DNA of 64,000 nt from CAYMCQ01 sp964389025. GTDB lineage: Bacteria > Verrucomicrobiota > Verrucomicrobiia > Limisphaerales > CAYMCQ01. This document shows positions 10,201 to 17,326 of the stretch, piece after piece. The stretch is from NCBI GenBank assembly GCA_964389025.1, contig CAYMCQ010000008.1, positions 1 to 64,000 of the forward strand. Direction: 5' to 3'. The translations under genes and the position numbers were made by a program. Every line of letters begins with the position of its first letter. Within the stretch, counting starts at the first letter, position 1. The notes under the pieces were generated by a model that saw nothing but the letters and a program-made list of their open reading frames with translations, was not told where the DNA came from and did not search any database.

Positions 10201-10848
10201 TTGCGGAACCGATACGCCGAGGAACAGGAGCTTGCAGCGCCCTTCACTCGCGCATCTGGAGGAAATTTTTTTGCGAAGCAGCTCGTCGCTTCAGCGCCGA
10301 CGGAACTTTCGACGACTGAGCGCGGTTCTGCGCATCACGCATTTCTCCAACTGATTTCATTGGAGCGCGCGGGTAGCATTGACGAATTGAAGCGCGAGGC
10401 GGCGCGGCTCGAACGCGATTCACTCATGCTGCCGGAGCAGATTCAGTCGCTCGACTTCGCTGCGCTGGCGGCGTTTTGGCAGTCCGCTCTTGGCAAACGC
10501 ATTCGCGCAAACGCAGCGCATGTCCGGCGCGAACTCGCCTTCACGTCGCGATTTTCTCCAACAGATTTGGCGAAGCTTGTCGGAACAAAAGTTGATGCAA
10601 CGCTCGAAAATGAATTTGTCGTGGTGCAAGGCGTTGCAGACCTCGTCGTGATATTGCCGGAGGAAATCTGGCTCGTGGATTTCAAGACCGATGAATTGAC
10701 GCCGGCCCAGTTGGGGGAGAAAAAAGCGCTCTACGAACCTCAGCTCTTATTTTACACGGCGGCGCTGGAACGGATCTACAAAAAGCGGGTGACGGAAGTC
10801 TGGCTGCATTTTCTTTCGCTGCAAAGGTCGGAACGGATTGCGACGTAA
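7258..10848 (+). CDS. addA: AddA-like UvrD/Rep helicase-nuclease subunit
   Basis: ATP-dependent 3'-5' helicase and nuclease subunit of the AddAB break-processing enzyme. The 1196 residues contain the Q-motif (ESQLNAV, about 10-16), Walker A AGAGTGKT (26-33), Walker B/DExx as VDEYQDIN (near 378), the UvrD C-terminal motif MSIHQSKGLEFPVVVV (near 776), LLYVAATRARDTLIL, and the C-terminal RecB-type nuclease motif WLVDFKTDEL (near 1139) followed by YEPQLLFYTAALE. It starts at ATG 7258. Normally addB and addA are adjacent and often overlap; here 1055 bp with an opposing gene separate them. The stop is followed within 10 bp by palindromic repeat family A copy 2. Confidence 0.92.
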   Translation: MANNQVRVTESQLNAVVSRGNVLVIAGAGTGKTRTLVERCLDCLIHEQPRVSIDEILMVTFTEKAAAEMRGRIRKSIERHAEKNPTDIHCAGQLALFETAHIGTLHSFCFRLVQQNFYSLKLDPQITVLSAEEAALHARDALDKVLQRHYTGTSTGAGNVQKLIQIHGRGSDLPIRQLVLQIHHYAQTLPDPLQWFENRSAMFASRKPDQWETWLVQGVSEWRKDWLPELQIRKTQAATAVYAALEKLQQNPSRADCAAALAEILGAPENSPTEKKSPDARLLKTFFAEAAFFDSLANAVQETDPLAEDWNWVREQMAALLALAQEFGVEFSEMKRELGVLDFHDLEQFALDLLWDRSADKPNELARQWREKLRFVFVDEYQDINAAQDKIIAALSRDDARGNRFLVGDAKQSIYRFRLADPSIFRRYIGEWSGPRGKTLPLADNFRSRESILVFANSLFAALMKQEIGGIAYDKSAALQFGAADERKPLSRAADASPRVELHLKIKGASDAGHSENDDETSPASRTLADLAEVEAEAHIIATRLRELKEQQQQVWDDDKKDFRPANWRDMAILLRAPANKADAYAKEFQRAGVPLFVARGGFYESIEVLDLLNLLNLLDNPLQDLPALAVLRSPLVGLTNDELALVRLAQPRGQFWHAIQVFHREKNSEADGAWRKVDLFLERFRNWRRLARQSSLSRCLEAVLGETFYESWVLTQPRKLSGQANVRRFLSLARQFDQFKRQGLFRFLKFIEAQQLAEAEPEFPADVDEDAVRLMSIHQSKGLEFPVVVVADIGKRFNEQDLRNEIILDEKFGLCPHVRPPHTGRTYPSLPYWLAKRRQKCELFGEELRLLYVAATRARDTLILSGAVTQKKIEQWNKGSAISAASLLGATSFADFLGLWLSSIGQSIEPSARTGANEFLRWFVYKGDEAQLPAENENDSPQPGSLLESDDWQKVQQRLSSGEYPHLPATTGPAKTSVTLLRNRYAEEQELAAPFTRASGGNFFAKQLVASAPTELSTTERGSAHHAFLQLISLERAGSIDELKREAARLERDSLMLPEQIQSLDFAALAAFWQSALGKRIRANAAHVRRELAFTSRFSPTDLAKLVGTKVDATLENEFVVVQGVADLVVILPEEIWLVDFKTDELTPAQLGEKKALYEPQLLFYTAALERIYKKRVTEVWLHFLSLQRSERIAT

Positions 10849-10856
10849 AAATTTTT

Positions 10857-10929
10857 CGGAGGGACGAGTTACACGAGTCCCTGACTGTTTCGAGCAGAAT
10901 ATTAGGGGCTCGTGTAACTCGCCCCTCCG
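10857..10929. repeat. palindromic repeat family A, copy 2
   Basis: A 73-bp inverted repeat, GGAGGGACGAGTTACACGAG on one arm and its near-complement CTCGTGTAACTCGCCCCTCC on the other, separated by about 30 bp. It fills the gap between the convergent stops of addA (10848) and the GrpE-like gene (10936), where a hairpin could act on both strands. Same family as 1141-1200. Confidence 0.85.
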
Positions 10930-10935
10930 AACTAT

Positions 10936-11793
10936 TCACAGCAGCGATTGCTCACGGACTTTTTCGGCGGCGTCGGTTTCAGCAACCGGAGAGGTGGCGG
11001 TTTCAGCGGTTTGCAACTCGACGAGAGCCAGGCGCAAAATTTCACCGCGAAACGTATAGCCCGCGGCGAGCGTGCCGGCAATCTTGCCGTCAATCGGGGC
11101 AGTTTCAGAATCGGCAAGTTGATGTCGCTTGGAATCAAACGGCTCGTCCGGCACGGCGACAAACGGAGCCAGCCCAACGCGGCGAGCAACGTCGAGACAC
11201 GCATTTTGAAAATGCCCGATTTGTTCACTGACGCTTTTTTGTCCCAAACGAACCGCGCCTTGATGCAAAGCGAAAGTGTGATCGAGAATCCGCACGAGAA
11301 TTTGCAGCCAGTCACCTTCCGCACGGCGAAGCTTTTCCACTTCCAGACGCAGTTCCCGCTTCTCAGTCTCGTTCGCCTTCTTCAAAAACTCCGTGAAGTT
11401 CGCCGCTTCAGCGGCCATGTTTTCGCTGACGGTTTTTGCCAGTTCTGAAGTTTGTTTCGCGTCACGGTGAAGCTCAGACCAATGCGACGTCGCGCCGGTG
11501 ATTTGCGTGGCGAGCGCGTCAATTTTTTTGATCTGCTCGACCGCGCCCGCGAGCCGGTCGGCTTCGAGCAAATTCATCAGCGTCCGATATTCGAGGATGA
11601 ACGGCAGCACGCCGACAGCCGCGCCGAGCGCAACAGCCAAAACACACAGGGCATTTTCCTGAAACGTCAGCGGCGCGCGGCTGTAAAAAATAATCCATGC
11701 AGCAACGCCAACCAAAAGAACGTCACCAACGAGAAACGGCCACTTCGGCAATTTCAGCAGCGTGGGAAATTTCGGCTTTGCCGGCTCGGTCAT
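10936..11793 (-). CDS. membrane-anchored protein with GrpE-like C-terminal domain
   Basis: The 285-residue protein starts with two predicted membrane helices (about 20-37 and 47-66), then a long charged helical region (about 70-165) likely to form a coiled coil, and ends in a region that reads like the GrpE beta-domain: EPFDSKRHQ, a GKIAGTLAAGYTFRGEILR stretch and ALVEL. In GrpE, the DnaK nucleotide-exchange factor, the equivalent is a proline/Asp 'P.DP..H.A', 'G.V..... GY...GR..R.A.V.V' pattern preceded by a long paired helix. So the order helix-then-beta-domain fits GrpE, but with a membrane anchor. Standard GrpE is soluble and beside dnaK/dnaJ, which are not here. Function is inferred only: local control of an Hsp70 at the membrane, or a repurposed domain. 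Confidence 0.65.
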   Translation of the reverse strand: MTEPAKPKFPTLLKLPKWPFLVGDVLLVGVAAWIIFYSRAPLTFQENALCVLAVALGAAVGVLPFILEYRTLMNLLEADRLAGAVEQIKKIDALATQITGATSHWSELHRDAKQTSELAKTVSENMAAEAANFTEFLKKANETEKRELRLEVEKLRRAEGDWLQILVRILDHTFALHQGAVRLGQKSVSEQIGHFQNACLDVARRVGLAPFVAVPDEPFDSKRHQLADSETAPIDGKIAGTLAAGYTFRGEILRLALVELQTAETATSPVAETDAAEKVREQSLL

Positions 11794-11882
11794 GGCACGA
11801 AGTTAAGGGCAAACAGGACTTGAAAAACAGGAAAATATTCGCGCCTTTGCGCCTTTCCACCTTTGAGTTAAAACTTTGCGGC

Positions 11883-12770
11883 GTGCGGACATGCATCATT
11901 TTCAATCCAGTCGCGAAAGGCGAGAAGGCAAAACGCTTCCGCAAATTTCTCGCGACCATCGAAAAGGAGTGCGCGCTGCTCCACACCACTGCTGCGGGTG
12001 CGGCGCGAAGTCTGGCCGCGCAAGCTGTGCGGGATGGTTTTGAAGCCGTCGTGGCCGCAGGCGGTGATGGAACGATCAATGAAGTGCTCAACGGAATCGG
12101 CGATGCGGACGGGTTTGATCGCGCGCGTCTCGGGATTTTGCCGCTCGGCACGGTGAACGTGTTTGCGCGCGAACTTGCAATTCCGCGCAACGTCGAGGCG
12201 GCTTGGGAAAACATTCGGACCGGGCGGACGACGAAAATTGATTTGCCGTCGGTTTCGTTTGTTGCGAACGGCGCTTCAGTGCGTCGTTACTTCGCTCAAC
12301 TGGCCGGTGCCGGCCTTGACGCGCGCGCGATTGAACTGGTCCACTGGCCGCTGAAGAAAAAAATCGGGCCGTTCGCCTACGTCATCGCCGGCCTGCGCGC
12401 TTTGCAGGCGCGCGCTCCTGAAATCGAAATCTCCGGCGCAGATTTTTCGGTGAAAGGCAGATTTGTGCTTGTGGGCAACGGGAAACTTTACGGCGGACAG
12501 TTCAAACTTTTTCCGCGCGCGGATTTGCGCGACGGAGTTTTGGAGCTTTGCATTTTTCCGAAGGTGAACTGGCTGACGCTGGCCTGGTGCGGGCCAAAAC
12601 TTCTGACGCTCGGCACGCTGCCTGCGAAGTCGAACAAGAGTTTGCGCGCGGAAAAATTCACCTTGAGCAGCGAGGAAACAGTTCCGTTTCAAGTGGACGG
12701 CGAACTGGCCGGGCATTTGCCGGCGACGTTTTCGCTGGAGCGGGAAAAGTTGCGCGTGCTAGCGCCGTGA
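11883..12770 (+). CDS. YegS/DagK-type diacylglycerol/lipid kinase
   Basis: A soluble or membrane-associated lipid kinase of the diacylglycerol-kinase catalytic family, which phosphorylates lipid hydroxyls with ATP. The N-terminal strand IIFNPVAKGEKAKRF is the typical NP...G nucleotide region. AAGGDGTINEVLNGI carries the GGDGT signature, followed by LGILPLGTVNVFARELAIP. The C-terminal half has GNGKLYGGQFKLFPRADLRDG and FQVDGELAG, as usual in this family. I start at GTG 11883, giving 295 residues, the normal length; the frame is open further upstream but that extension overlaps the divergent gene start and lacks family resemblance. The lipid substrate cannot be told. Confidence 0.85.
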   Translation: MRTCIIFNPVAKGEKAKRFRKFLATIEKECALLHTTAAGAARSLAAQAVRDGFEAVVAAGGDGTINEVLNGIGDADGFDRARLGILPLGTVNVFARELAIPRNVEAAWENIRTGRTTKIDLPSVSFVANGASVRRYFAQLAGAGLDARAIELVHWPLKKKIGPFAYVIAGLRALQARAPEIEISGADFSVKGRFVLVGNGKLYGGQFKLFPRADLRDGVLELCIFPKVNWLTLAWCGPKLLTLGTLPAKSNKSLRAEKFTLSSEETVPFQVDGELAGHLPATFSLEREKLRVLAP

Positions 12771-12850
12771 ATTGTAACGGCGGTCTGTGACCGTCACTAT
12801 TTTCAGCCGTCCGGGAAAAATCGGCGGCGCTCACAGAGCGCCGCTACAAT
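12771..12850. repeat. palindromic repeat family B (CGGCGGTCTGTGACCG type)
   Basis: About 80 bp starting immediately after the lipid kinase stop. Two arms, ATTGTAACGGCGGTCTGTGA and the complement of TCACAGAGCGCCGCTACAAT, face each other. Each arm also contains its own small palindrome (GGCGGTCTGTGACCGTC; CGGCGCTCACAGAGCGCCG). Only one copy lies in the window. Confidence 0.8.
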
Positions 12851-12893
12851 GATTTGGATTGACAGCGCGCGCCGATGGGAGTGCCATTTGCGC

Positions 12894-13775
12894 ATGATTC
12901 ACTCAAAAAAATGTTTCCAACGAAGTTTTTGTGCTGCGGTTTTGGCAGCAGCGGTTTCCTCCTTCCAACTTTTCGCCGCGCCGATTCCAGACGAATGCCG
13001 CGTCGGCGGTTTTGTCGTCGGCTGCCAGGCTTACACGTTCAAGAATTTCACGGTGCTCGAGGCGATTGAAAAAACGGCGCAGGCCGGCGGCAAGACGATC
13101 GAGTTTTTTCCAGGACAGGCATTGCGCAAGGAGCAGCCGGGCGCGGCTTTCAATCACGCGTCGCCCGACGAAGCCATCGCGACGGTCAAAGCGAAACTTG
13201 CCGAACAGAAAATTCACGCGGTGAATTACGGCGTGGTCGGCGCGAAGGACCAGGCGGAGTGGCGGCAGATCTTTGAGTTCGCGAAGAAGATGGGGCTTTA
13301 CGGAATCACGATCGAAGCGGTCAAGGATTTGGACACGATTGAGCCGCTGGCGAAGGAGTTTGACGTTCGCGTGTGCATTCACGAGCACGCCCGCCGGCCA
13401 AACGATCCGACTTATAAAAACTGGGATCCGAATTTTATTTTGTCCGTCGTGAAAAATCGCGACAAGCGCATTGGCGCGTGCGCGGACACGGGGCATTGGG
13501 CGACTTCGGGAATCAAGCCGCTGGATGGAATCAAAATACTCCGCGGCAGAATCTTAAGCCTCCACCTCAAAGAACGCGCGGAGATTGGCAAGGCGCTGCC
13601 GGATTCGATTCTTGGCACAGGCGTCTCGGACATCGCGGGAATTCTCGCCGAACTCAAAGCGCAAAAATTCGAAGGCAACATTTCCATCGAATACGAAAAC
13701 AATTGGGACCACTCGGTGCCCGATGTGGCGCAATGCGTGGGATTCATTCGCGGCTGGGCGAGCGGCACGAAATAA
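12894..13775 (+). CDS. secreted sugar phosphate isomerase/epimerase-like TIM-barrel protein
   Basis: The 293-residue product begins with a signal peptide (basic MIHSKKCFQR, hydrophobic core, cleavage likely after FAAP near residue 35), followed by a xylose-isomerase-like TIM barrel: GCQAYTFKNFTVLEAIEKTA, TIEFFPGQ, INYG-type strand (HAVNYGVVG), GITIEA, VCIHEHARR, ACADTGHW, LSLHLKE and ISIEYE. The His/Glu/Asp residues at strand ends are those that bind the divalent metal in this superfamily. Members often act as sugar isomerases or epimerases, but exported versions are abundant in Verrucomicrobiota with unknown substrates. I chose ATG 12894 because it begins the signal; an ATG at 12849 would add 15 residues encoded partly at the edge of repeat family B. 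Confidence 0.82.
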   Translation: MIHSKKCFQRSFCAAVLAAAVSSFQLFAAPIPDECRVGGFVVGCQAYTFKNFTVLEAIEKTAQAGGKTIEFFPGQALRKEQPGAAFNHASPDEAIATVKAKLAEQKIHAVNYGVVGAKDQAEWRQIFEFAKKMGLYGITIEAVKDLDTIEPLAKEFDVRVCIHEHARRPNDPTYKNWDPNFILSVVKNRDKRIGACADTGHWATSGIKPLDGIKILRGRILSLHLKERAEIGKALPDSILGTGVSDIAGILAELKAQKFEGNISIEYENNWDHSVPDVAQCVGFIRGWASGTK

Positions 13776-13776
13776 T

Positions 13777-13813
13777 TTTTGGGTTTGGGTCTTTGGTATT
13801 TTGAAGTTCGAAG
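13777..13813. repeat. short 7-bp-period array between isomerase-like gene and tRNA-Lys
   Basis: The stretch TTTTGGG TTTGGGT CTTTGGT ATTTTGA AGTTCGA can be read as five degenerate 7-mers. It begins 2 bp after the stop at 13775 and ends at the tRNA CCA end. Weaker than the arrays at 51162, 55827 or 63054. Confidence 0.4.
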
Positions 13814-13888
13814 TGGTGGGTTGGCAGGGATTCGAACCCTGGACCAACGGCTTAAAAGGCCGCTGCTCTACCACTGAGCTACCAACCC
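13814..13888 (-). tRNA. tRNA-Lys (anticodon TTT)
   Basis: On the minus strand the sequence folds as a complete cloverleaf: acceptor GGGTTGG / CCAACCC, D-arm GCTC...GAGC, anticodon stem GCGGC / GCCGT with loop CTTTTAA giving anticodon TTT, T-arm CAGGG TTCGAAT CCCTG, discriminator A, and an encoded CCA. Length 75 nt. It reads lysine AAA/AAG codons. It is transcribed toward the stop of the isomerase-like gene. Confidence 0.97.
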
Positions 13889-14020
13889 ACCGAAAAACAA
13901 GCGGCGAAACGTAGTCAACAGGCGCGTGTTTCGCAAGGAGGTTTTACGGCAATTCGGCTTGACCCGGAACTTTTTGGATTGTGAGCCAACTGATTTCCGG
14001 CAATAACCACGCTGTCGCAA

Positions 14021-15094
14021 ATGAAACTTCTCGTCATCTCGCTCGCCGGCATCGGGGACACGCTTTTTGCGACGCCGCTCATCCACGAACTGCGCGCCAA
14101 TTTTCCCTGCGCGCAGATTGACGCGCTCGTTTTGTGGCGCGGCTCGAAGGACGTTTTGGAAAACAATCCGCATCTCAACGCAATTCATCAGCACAATTTC
14201 ATCAGTGAAGGCAAAATCACTTCACTGAAATTTCTGTGGCGATTGAGGCGCGAAAAATACGATGCCTCGTTCAACACGCATCCGCAGAGCCGGATTCAAT
14301 ATCGCGTCATCGCGCGAATCATTGGCGCGCGAACGCGGATCAGCCATCACTACCACAACCCGCGCTGGCTCGACCGTTTGCTCGCGAACAAACTTCTGCA
14401 GCAGGATTACAACAAGCACGCCATTGAAAATAATCTCGCGCTGCTGCAGTTCGCCGGCGCGAAAACTGTCTTGCCAACGCACGACTACCAAATCTTTTTG
14501 TCCGACGAAGAAAAAAAATGGGCGGATGAATTCGTTTTCAGGACTGAAATCGCCGGGAAAAAGATTTTCGGGGTTCACATCGGCTCAGGAGGAACGAAAA
14601 ATCTGGCGCTGCGGCGCTGGCCGGTTGCGAATTACCTTGAGTTGATCCGCCGCCTGCTGAAAACGAGGCAGGACTTGGTCGTTTTGCTGTTCGGCGGACC
14701 CGAGGAACAAAAAGACAACGCTTTTCTTCTGGCGCAAACGGATTCAAAAAAGGTTTTCCAGCCGCAGACAAAAAATCTGCGCCATGCCGCCGCGCTGGCG
14801 GGCAGATGCGATTTGTTTTTGAGCGTGGACACGGCGCTGATGCACCTTGCCGCCGCGATGAAAGCGCGCAACCAGATCGTCATCGAGACGCCGACATGGA
14901 ACAAACCGATCGAGCCGTCTGGCAATCCGTTTTTGCTCGTGCCGAATCCATCCGTCGCCGGGCGCAATCTCGAATACTATCGCTATGATGGCCGTGGAAT
15001 TCGCGGCACGGCAAGCGAGGTGGAAAAGTGCATGGCTTCGGTGAGCGTGGATTCTGTCTTTCGCGCCGTGAACGAAGCACTTCTAAAAAGTTGA
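14021..15094 (+). CDS. glycosyltransferase family 9 (heptosyltransferase-like)
   Basis: A GT-B fold transferase of the ADP-heptose:LPS heptosyltransferase family (GT9), acting on lipopolysaccharide core or related glycans at the cytoplasmic face of the inner membrane. The 357 residues show the N-terminal LVISLAGIGDTLFATPLIHE signature (with D in GD/T), the central VHIGSGGTKNLALRRWP sugar-nucleotide region, LLFGGPEEQ, and the C-terminal LSVDTALMHLAAAM motif (D-T-x-x-x-H-x-A). It opens the polysaccharide region and shares the orientation of the CDP-sugar genes, 236 bp before rfbF. An HldE-like enzyme at 33277-34812 would supply an ADP-sugar of the heptose type, which fits but does not prove heptose as substrate. 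Confidence 0.88.
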   Translation: MKLLVISLAGIGDTLFATPLIHELRANFPCAQIDALVLWRGSKDVLENNPHLNAIHQHNFISEGKITSLKFLWRLRREKYDASFNTHPQSRIQYRVIARIIGARTRISHHYHNPRWLDRLLANKLLQQDYNKHAIENNLALLQFAGAKTVLPTHDYQIFLSDEEKKWADEFVFRTEIAGKKIFGVHIGSGGTKNLALRRWPVANYLELIRRLLKTRQDLVVLLFGGPEEQKDNAFLLAQTDSKKVFQPQTKNLRHAAALAGRCDLFLSVDTALMHLAAAMKARNQIVIETPTWNKPIEPSGNPFLLVPNPSVAGRNLEYYRYDGRGIRGTASEVEKCMASVSVDSVFRAVNEALLKS

Positions 15095-15261
15095 TTCGGC
15101 CATTTTCTTTCCGCTCGGTGATGTCTGTCCGGCTTCGTCGTGGCAACGCCGGGTTGAACGACGAAATCCCTTTGGGATTTTTCTGACATTTGCATCCGAC
15201 TTTAAGATTGCCTGCCCCGCCGCTCCCTTTTACTTTGTCGCGCTTAATTGGACACAGAATT

Positions 15262-15320
15262 TAGGAGTTAGAGGCAAGAAATTTGCATTCTAACTTCCAA
15301 CTCCTAACTTCGATCTCCTA
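15262..15320. repeat. inverted heptad array upstream of rfbF (TAGGAGT type)
   Basis: A purine-rich arm (TAGGAGT TAGAGGC AAGAAAT) faces a pyrimidine-rich arm whose complement reads TAGGAGA TCGAAGT TAGGAGT TGGAAGT TAGAATG. The period is 7 bp in both arms. It ends 10 bp before the rfbF ATG, so it supplies the 5' leader of the CDP-sugar operon and would fold as a hairpin near the translation start. No ordinary Shine-Dalgarno is visible between it and the ATG. Confidence 0.7.
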
Positions 15321-15330
15321 AAATAATTTT

Positions 15331-16104
15331 ATGAAGGTTGTCATTTTTTGCGGCGGACTTGGAACGCGGTTGCGCGAGGAAACCGAATACCGTCCCAAGC
15401 CCATGGTGCCCGTCGGCGAGCGGCCGATCCTCTGGCACATCATGAAAATTTACGCCCACTTCGGCCACAAGGACTTCATCCTCTGCCTCGGCTACAAGGG
15501 CGATGTCATCAAGGAATATTTCCGCAACTACCATTGGAACACCAGCGACGTGACGCTGCGGCTCGGCGCGAAACCGCAGATCAAATATCACAACGCGCAC
15601 GACGAGGAGGATTGGACGGTCACGCTCATTGACACCGGCCTGAACACACAGACTGGCGGGCGTTTGAAGCGCGTGCTGCCGTTCATCGAGGACAACACGT
15701 TTTTGCTCACCTACGGCGACGGCGTGACCAACAGCGACATCAACAAGTCCATCGCATTTCACAAGAAGCAGAAAAAAATCGTCACCATCACCGCCGTGCA
15801 ACCGGCGGGCCGTTTCGGTGATTTGGAAATCAGCGGCGACACGGTGACTGCGTTCAAGGAAAAAGCGGAGAAGCAGGCGGCCCACATCAACGGCGGATTT
15901 TTCGTCGTGGACAAACGCATTGGAAAATATCTCACGGACGACAAATGCGTTCTGGAACAGGAGCCGCTGAATCGGCTCGCGCGCGAAAGACAGATCGCGG
16001 CGTATCAGCATTCTGATTTCTGGCAGTGCATGGACACTTACCGCGAGCAGCAACTTCTGACCAGGATGTGGGAGAGTGGCGAAGCGCCGTGGAAACTTTG
16101 GTGA
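15331..16104 (+). CDS. rfbF: glucose-1-phosphate cytidylyltransferase
   Basis: Makes CDP-glucose from glucose-1-phosphate and CTP, the entry step to CDP-linked 3,6-dideoxy and branched 6-deoxy sugars. The 257-residue length is exact for the family. The signature VVIFCGGLGTRLREETEYRP followed by KPMVPVG carries the nucleotide loop and the conserved Lys. YGDGVTNSDI supplies the metal-binding Asp, and DFWQCMDTYRE is the family C-terminal motif. The stop is 4 bp before the LhgO-like gene, and rfbG follows that gene, so all three look co-transcribed. Confidence 0.95.
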   Translation: MKVVIFCGGLGTRLREETEYRPKPMVPVGERPILWHIMKIYAHFGHKDFILCLGYKGDVIKEYFRNYHWNTSDVTLRLGAKPQIKYHNAHDEEDWTVTLIDTGLNTQTGGRLKRVLPFIEDNTFLLTYGDGVTNSDINKSIAFHKKQKKIVTITAVQPAGRFGDLEISGDTVTAFKEKAEKQAAHINGGFFVVDKRIGKYLTDDKCVLEQEPLNRLARERQIAAYQHSDFWQCMDTYREQQLLTRMWESGEAPWKLW

Positions 16105-16108
16105 TCGA

Positions 16109-17317
16109 ATGATTACCGCAGATTTTCTGGTCATTGGCGGCGGCATCGTCGGCATCAGCATTGCGCGCGAATTGAAACAGCGCTTTCCGAACGCCAAAAT
16201 CGTCCTCGTCGAAAAGGAAGTGGAGTGCGGCCTCCACGCCAGCGGTCGCAACAGCGGTGTTATTCACGCCGGTTTTTATTACACGGCTGACAGTCTCAAG
16301 GCCAAATTCACCCGCGACGGCAACCGTCTGCTCCATGCCTACTGCGAGAGTAAAAAAATTCCCGTCAACAAATGCGGCAAGCTCGTCGTCGCGCGCGACG
16401 AAAAAGATTTGCCGCAACTGGACGAACTGCTTCGTCGCGGCAAAGCCAACGGAGTTCCGCTCGATTCCATTTCCGCCACTGACGCGAAGAAAATCGAGCC
16501 GCGCGTCAAAACATTCGAGCGCGCCATTTTTTCTCCAAGCACTTCCACGTCAGACCCGACTGCGGTCTTGATGGCGATGAAGGCTGATGCGTTGAAGGAA
16601 GGCATCACAATCCATCAAACCGCCGCCTTCGTGAAGAAGCGCGGCAACACGCTCGTGACAAAGGCCGGCGATGTGGAAGCCGGATTTACCGTGAACGCCG
16701 CCGGTCTCTATGCTGATCGCGTCGCGCGCGATTTTGGTTTCTCGGAAGATTACCGCATCGTTCCGTTCAAGGGGCTTTACGTTTATTCGGACGAGCCGCC
16801 CGGCGCGTTCCGCACGAACATCTATCCCGTGCCCGACTTGCGAAACCCGTTTCTCGGCGTCCACTTCACGCTGCTCGTGGATGGCCGCGCGAAAATCGGC
16901 CCGACGGCCATTCCCGCTTTTTGGCGCGAGCAATACAAGGGGTTTTCAAATTTCAAGCTCGGGGAATTTTTTGAAATTCTCTGGCGCGACCTCGGCCTGA
17001 TGTTGTTGTCAGAATTCGATTTCAAGCGCCTCGCTGTCGAAGAAACTTTGAAATATTTCCGCCCGAGGCTTGTCAAACTGGCGTCGCAACTGGCTGAAGG
17101 AGTCGAGTTGAAAAACTATCATCACTGGGGCAAGGCCGGGATTCGCGCACAGCTCTTGAACATCAAAACGCGCAGACTGGAAATGGACTTTGTGCTGCAA
17201 GGCGACTCGCGCTCAATGCACGTGCTCAACGCCGTCTCGCCCGCGTGGACGTGCTCGCTGCCATTCGCAAAATACGTTTGTGACAAGATTCAGGAATCCG
17301 TAAAGTCACCGCGATAA
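16109..17317 (+). CDS. lhgO: L-2-hydroxyglutarate oxidase-like FAD enzyme
   Basis: FAD-dependent oxidoreductase of the DAO superfamily. The family enzyme oxidises L-2-hydroxyglutarate to 2-oxoglutarate and passes electrons to the membrane quinone pool. The 402 residues begin with the dinucleotide fold FLVIGGGIVGISIARELKQR, then GLHASGRNSGVIHAGFYY, the LhgO-diagnostic 'SGRNSGV.HAG.YY' motif, and include the C-terminal GKAGIRAQL motif. The ATG at 16109 matches the family start. It is wedged with 4-bp and 9-bp gaps between rfbF and rfbG, an odd neighbour for a central-metabolism enzyme. It may instead oxidise a hydroxy-sugar or hydroxy-acid intermediate of the polysaccharide; the sequence alone cannot decide. 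Confidence 0.85.
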   Translation: MITADFLVIGGGIVGISIARELKQRFPNAKIVLVEKEVECGLHASGRNSGVIHAGFYYTADSLKAKFTRDGNRLLHAYCESKKIPVNKCGKLVVARDEKDLPQLDELLRRGKANGVPLDSISATDAKKIEPRVKTFERAIFSPSTSTSDPTAVLMAMKADALKEGITIHQTAAFVKKRGNTLVTKAGDVEAGFTVNAAGLYADRVARDFGFSEDYRIVPFKGLYVYSDEPPGAFRTNIYPVPDLRNPFLGVHFTLLVDGRAKIGPTAIPAFWREQYKGFSNFKLGEFFEILWRDLGLMLLSEFDFKRLAVEETLKYFRPRLVKLASQLAEGVELKNYHHWGKAGIRAQLLNIKTRRLEMDFVLQGDSRSMHVLNAVSPAWTCSLPFAKYVCDKIQESVKSPR

Positions 17318-17326
17318 CAGTCCCAA

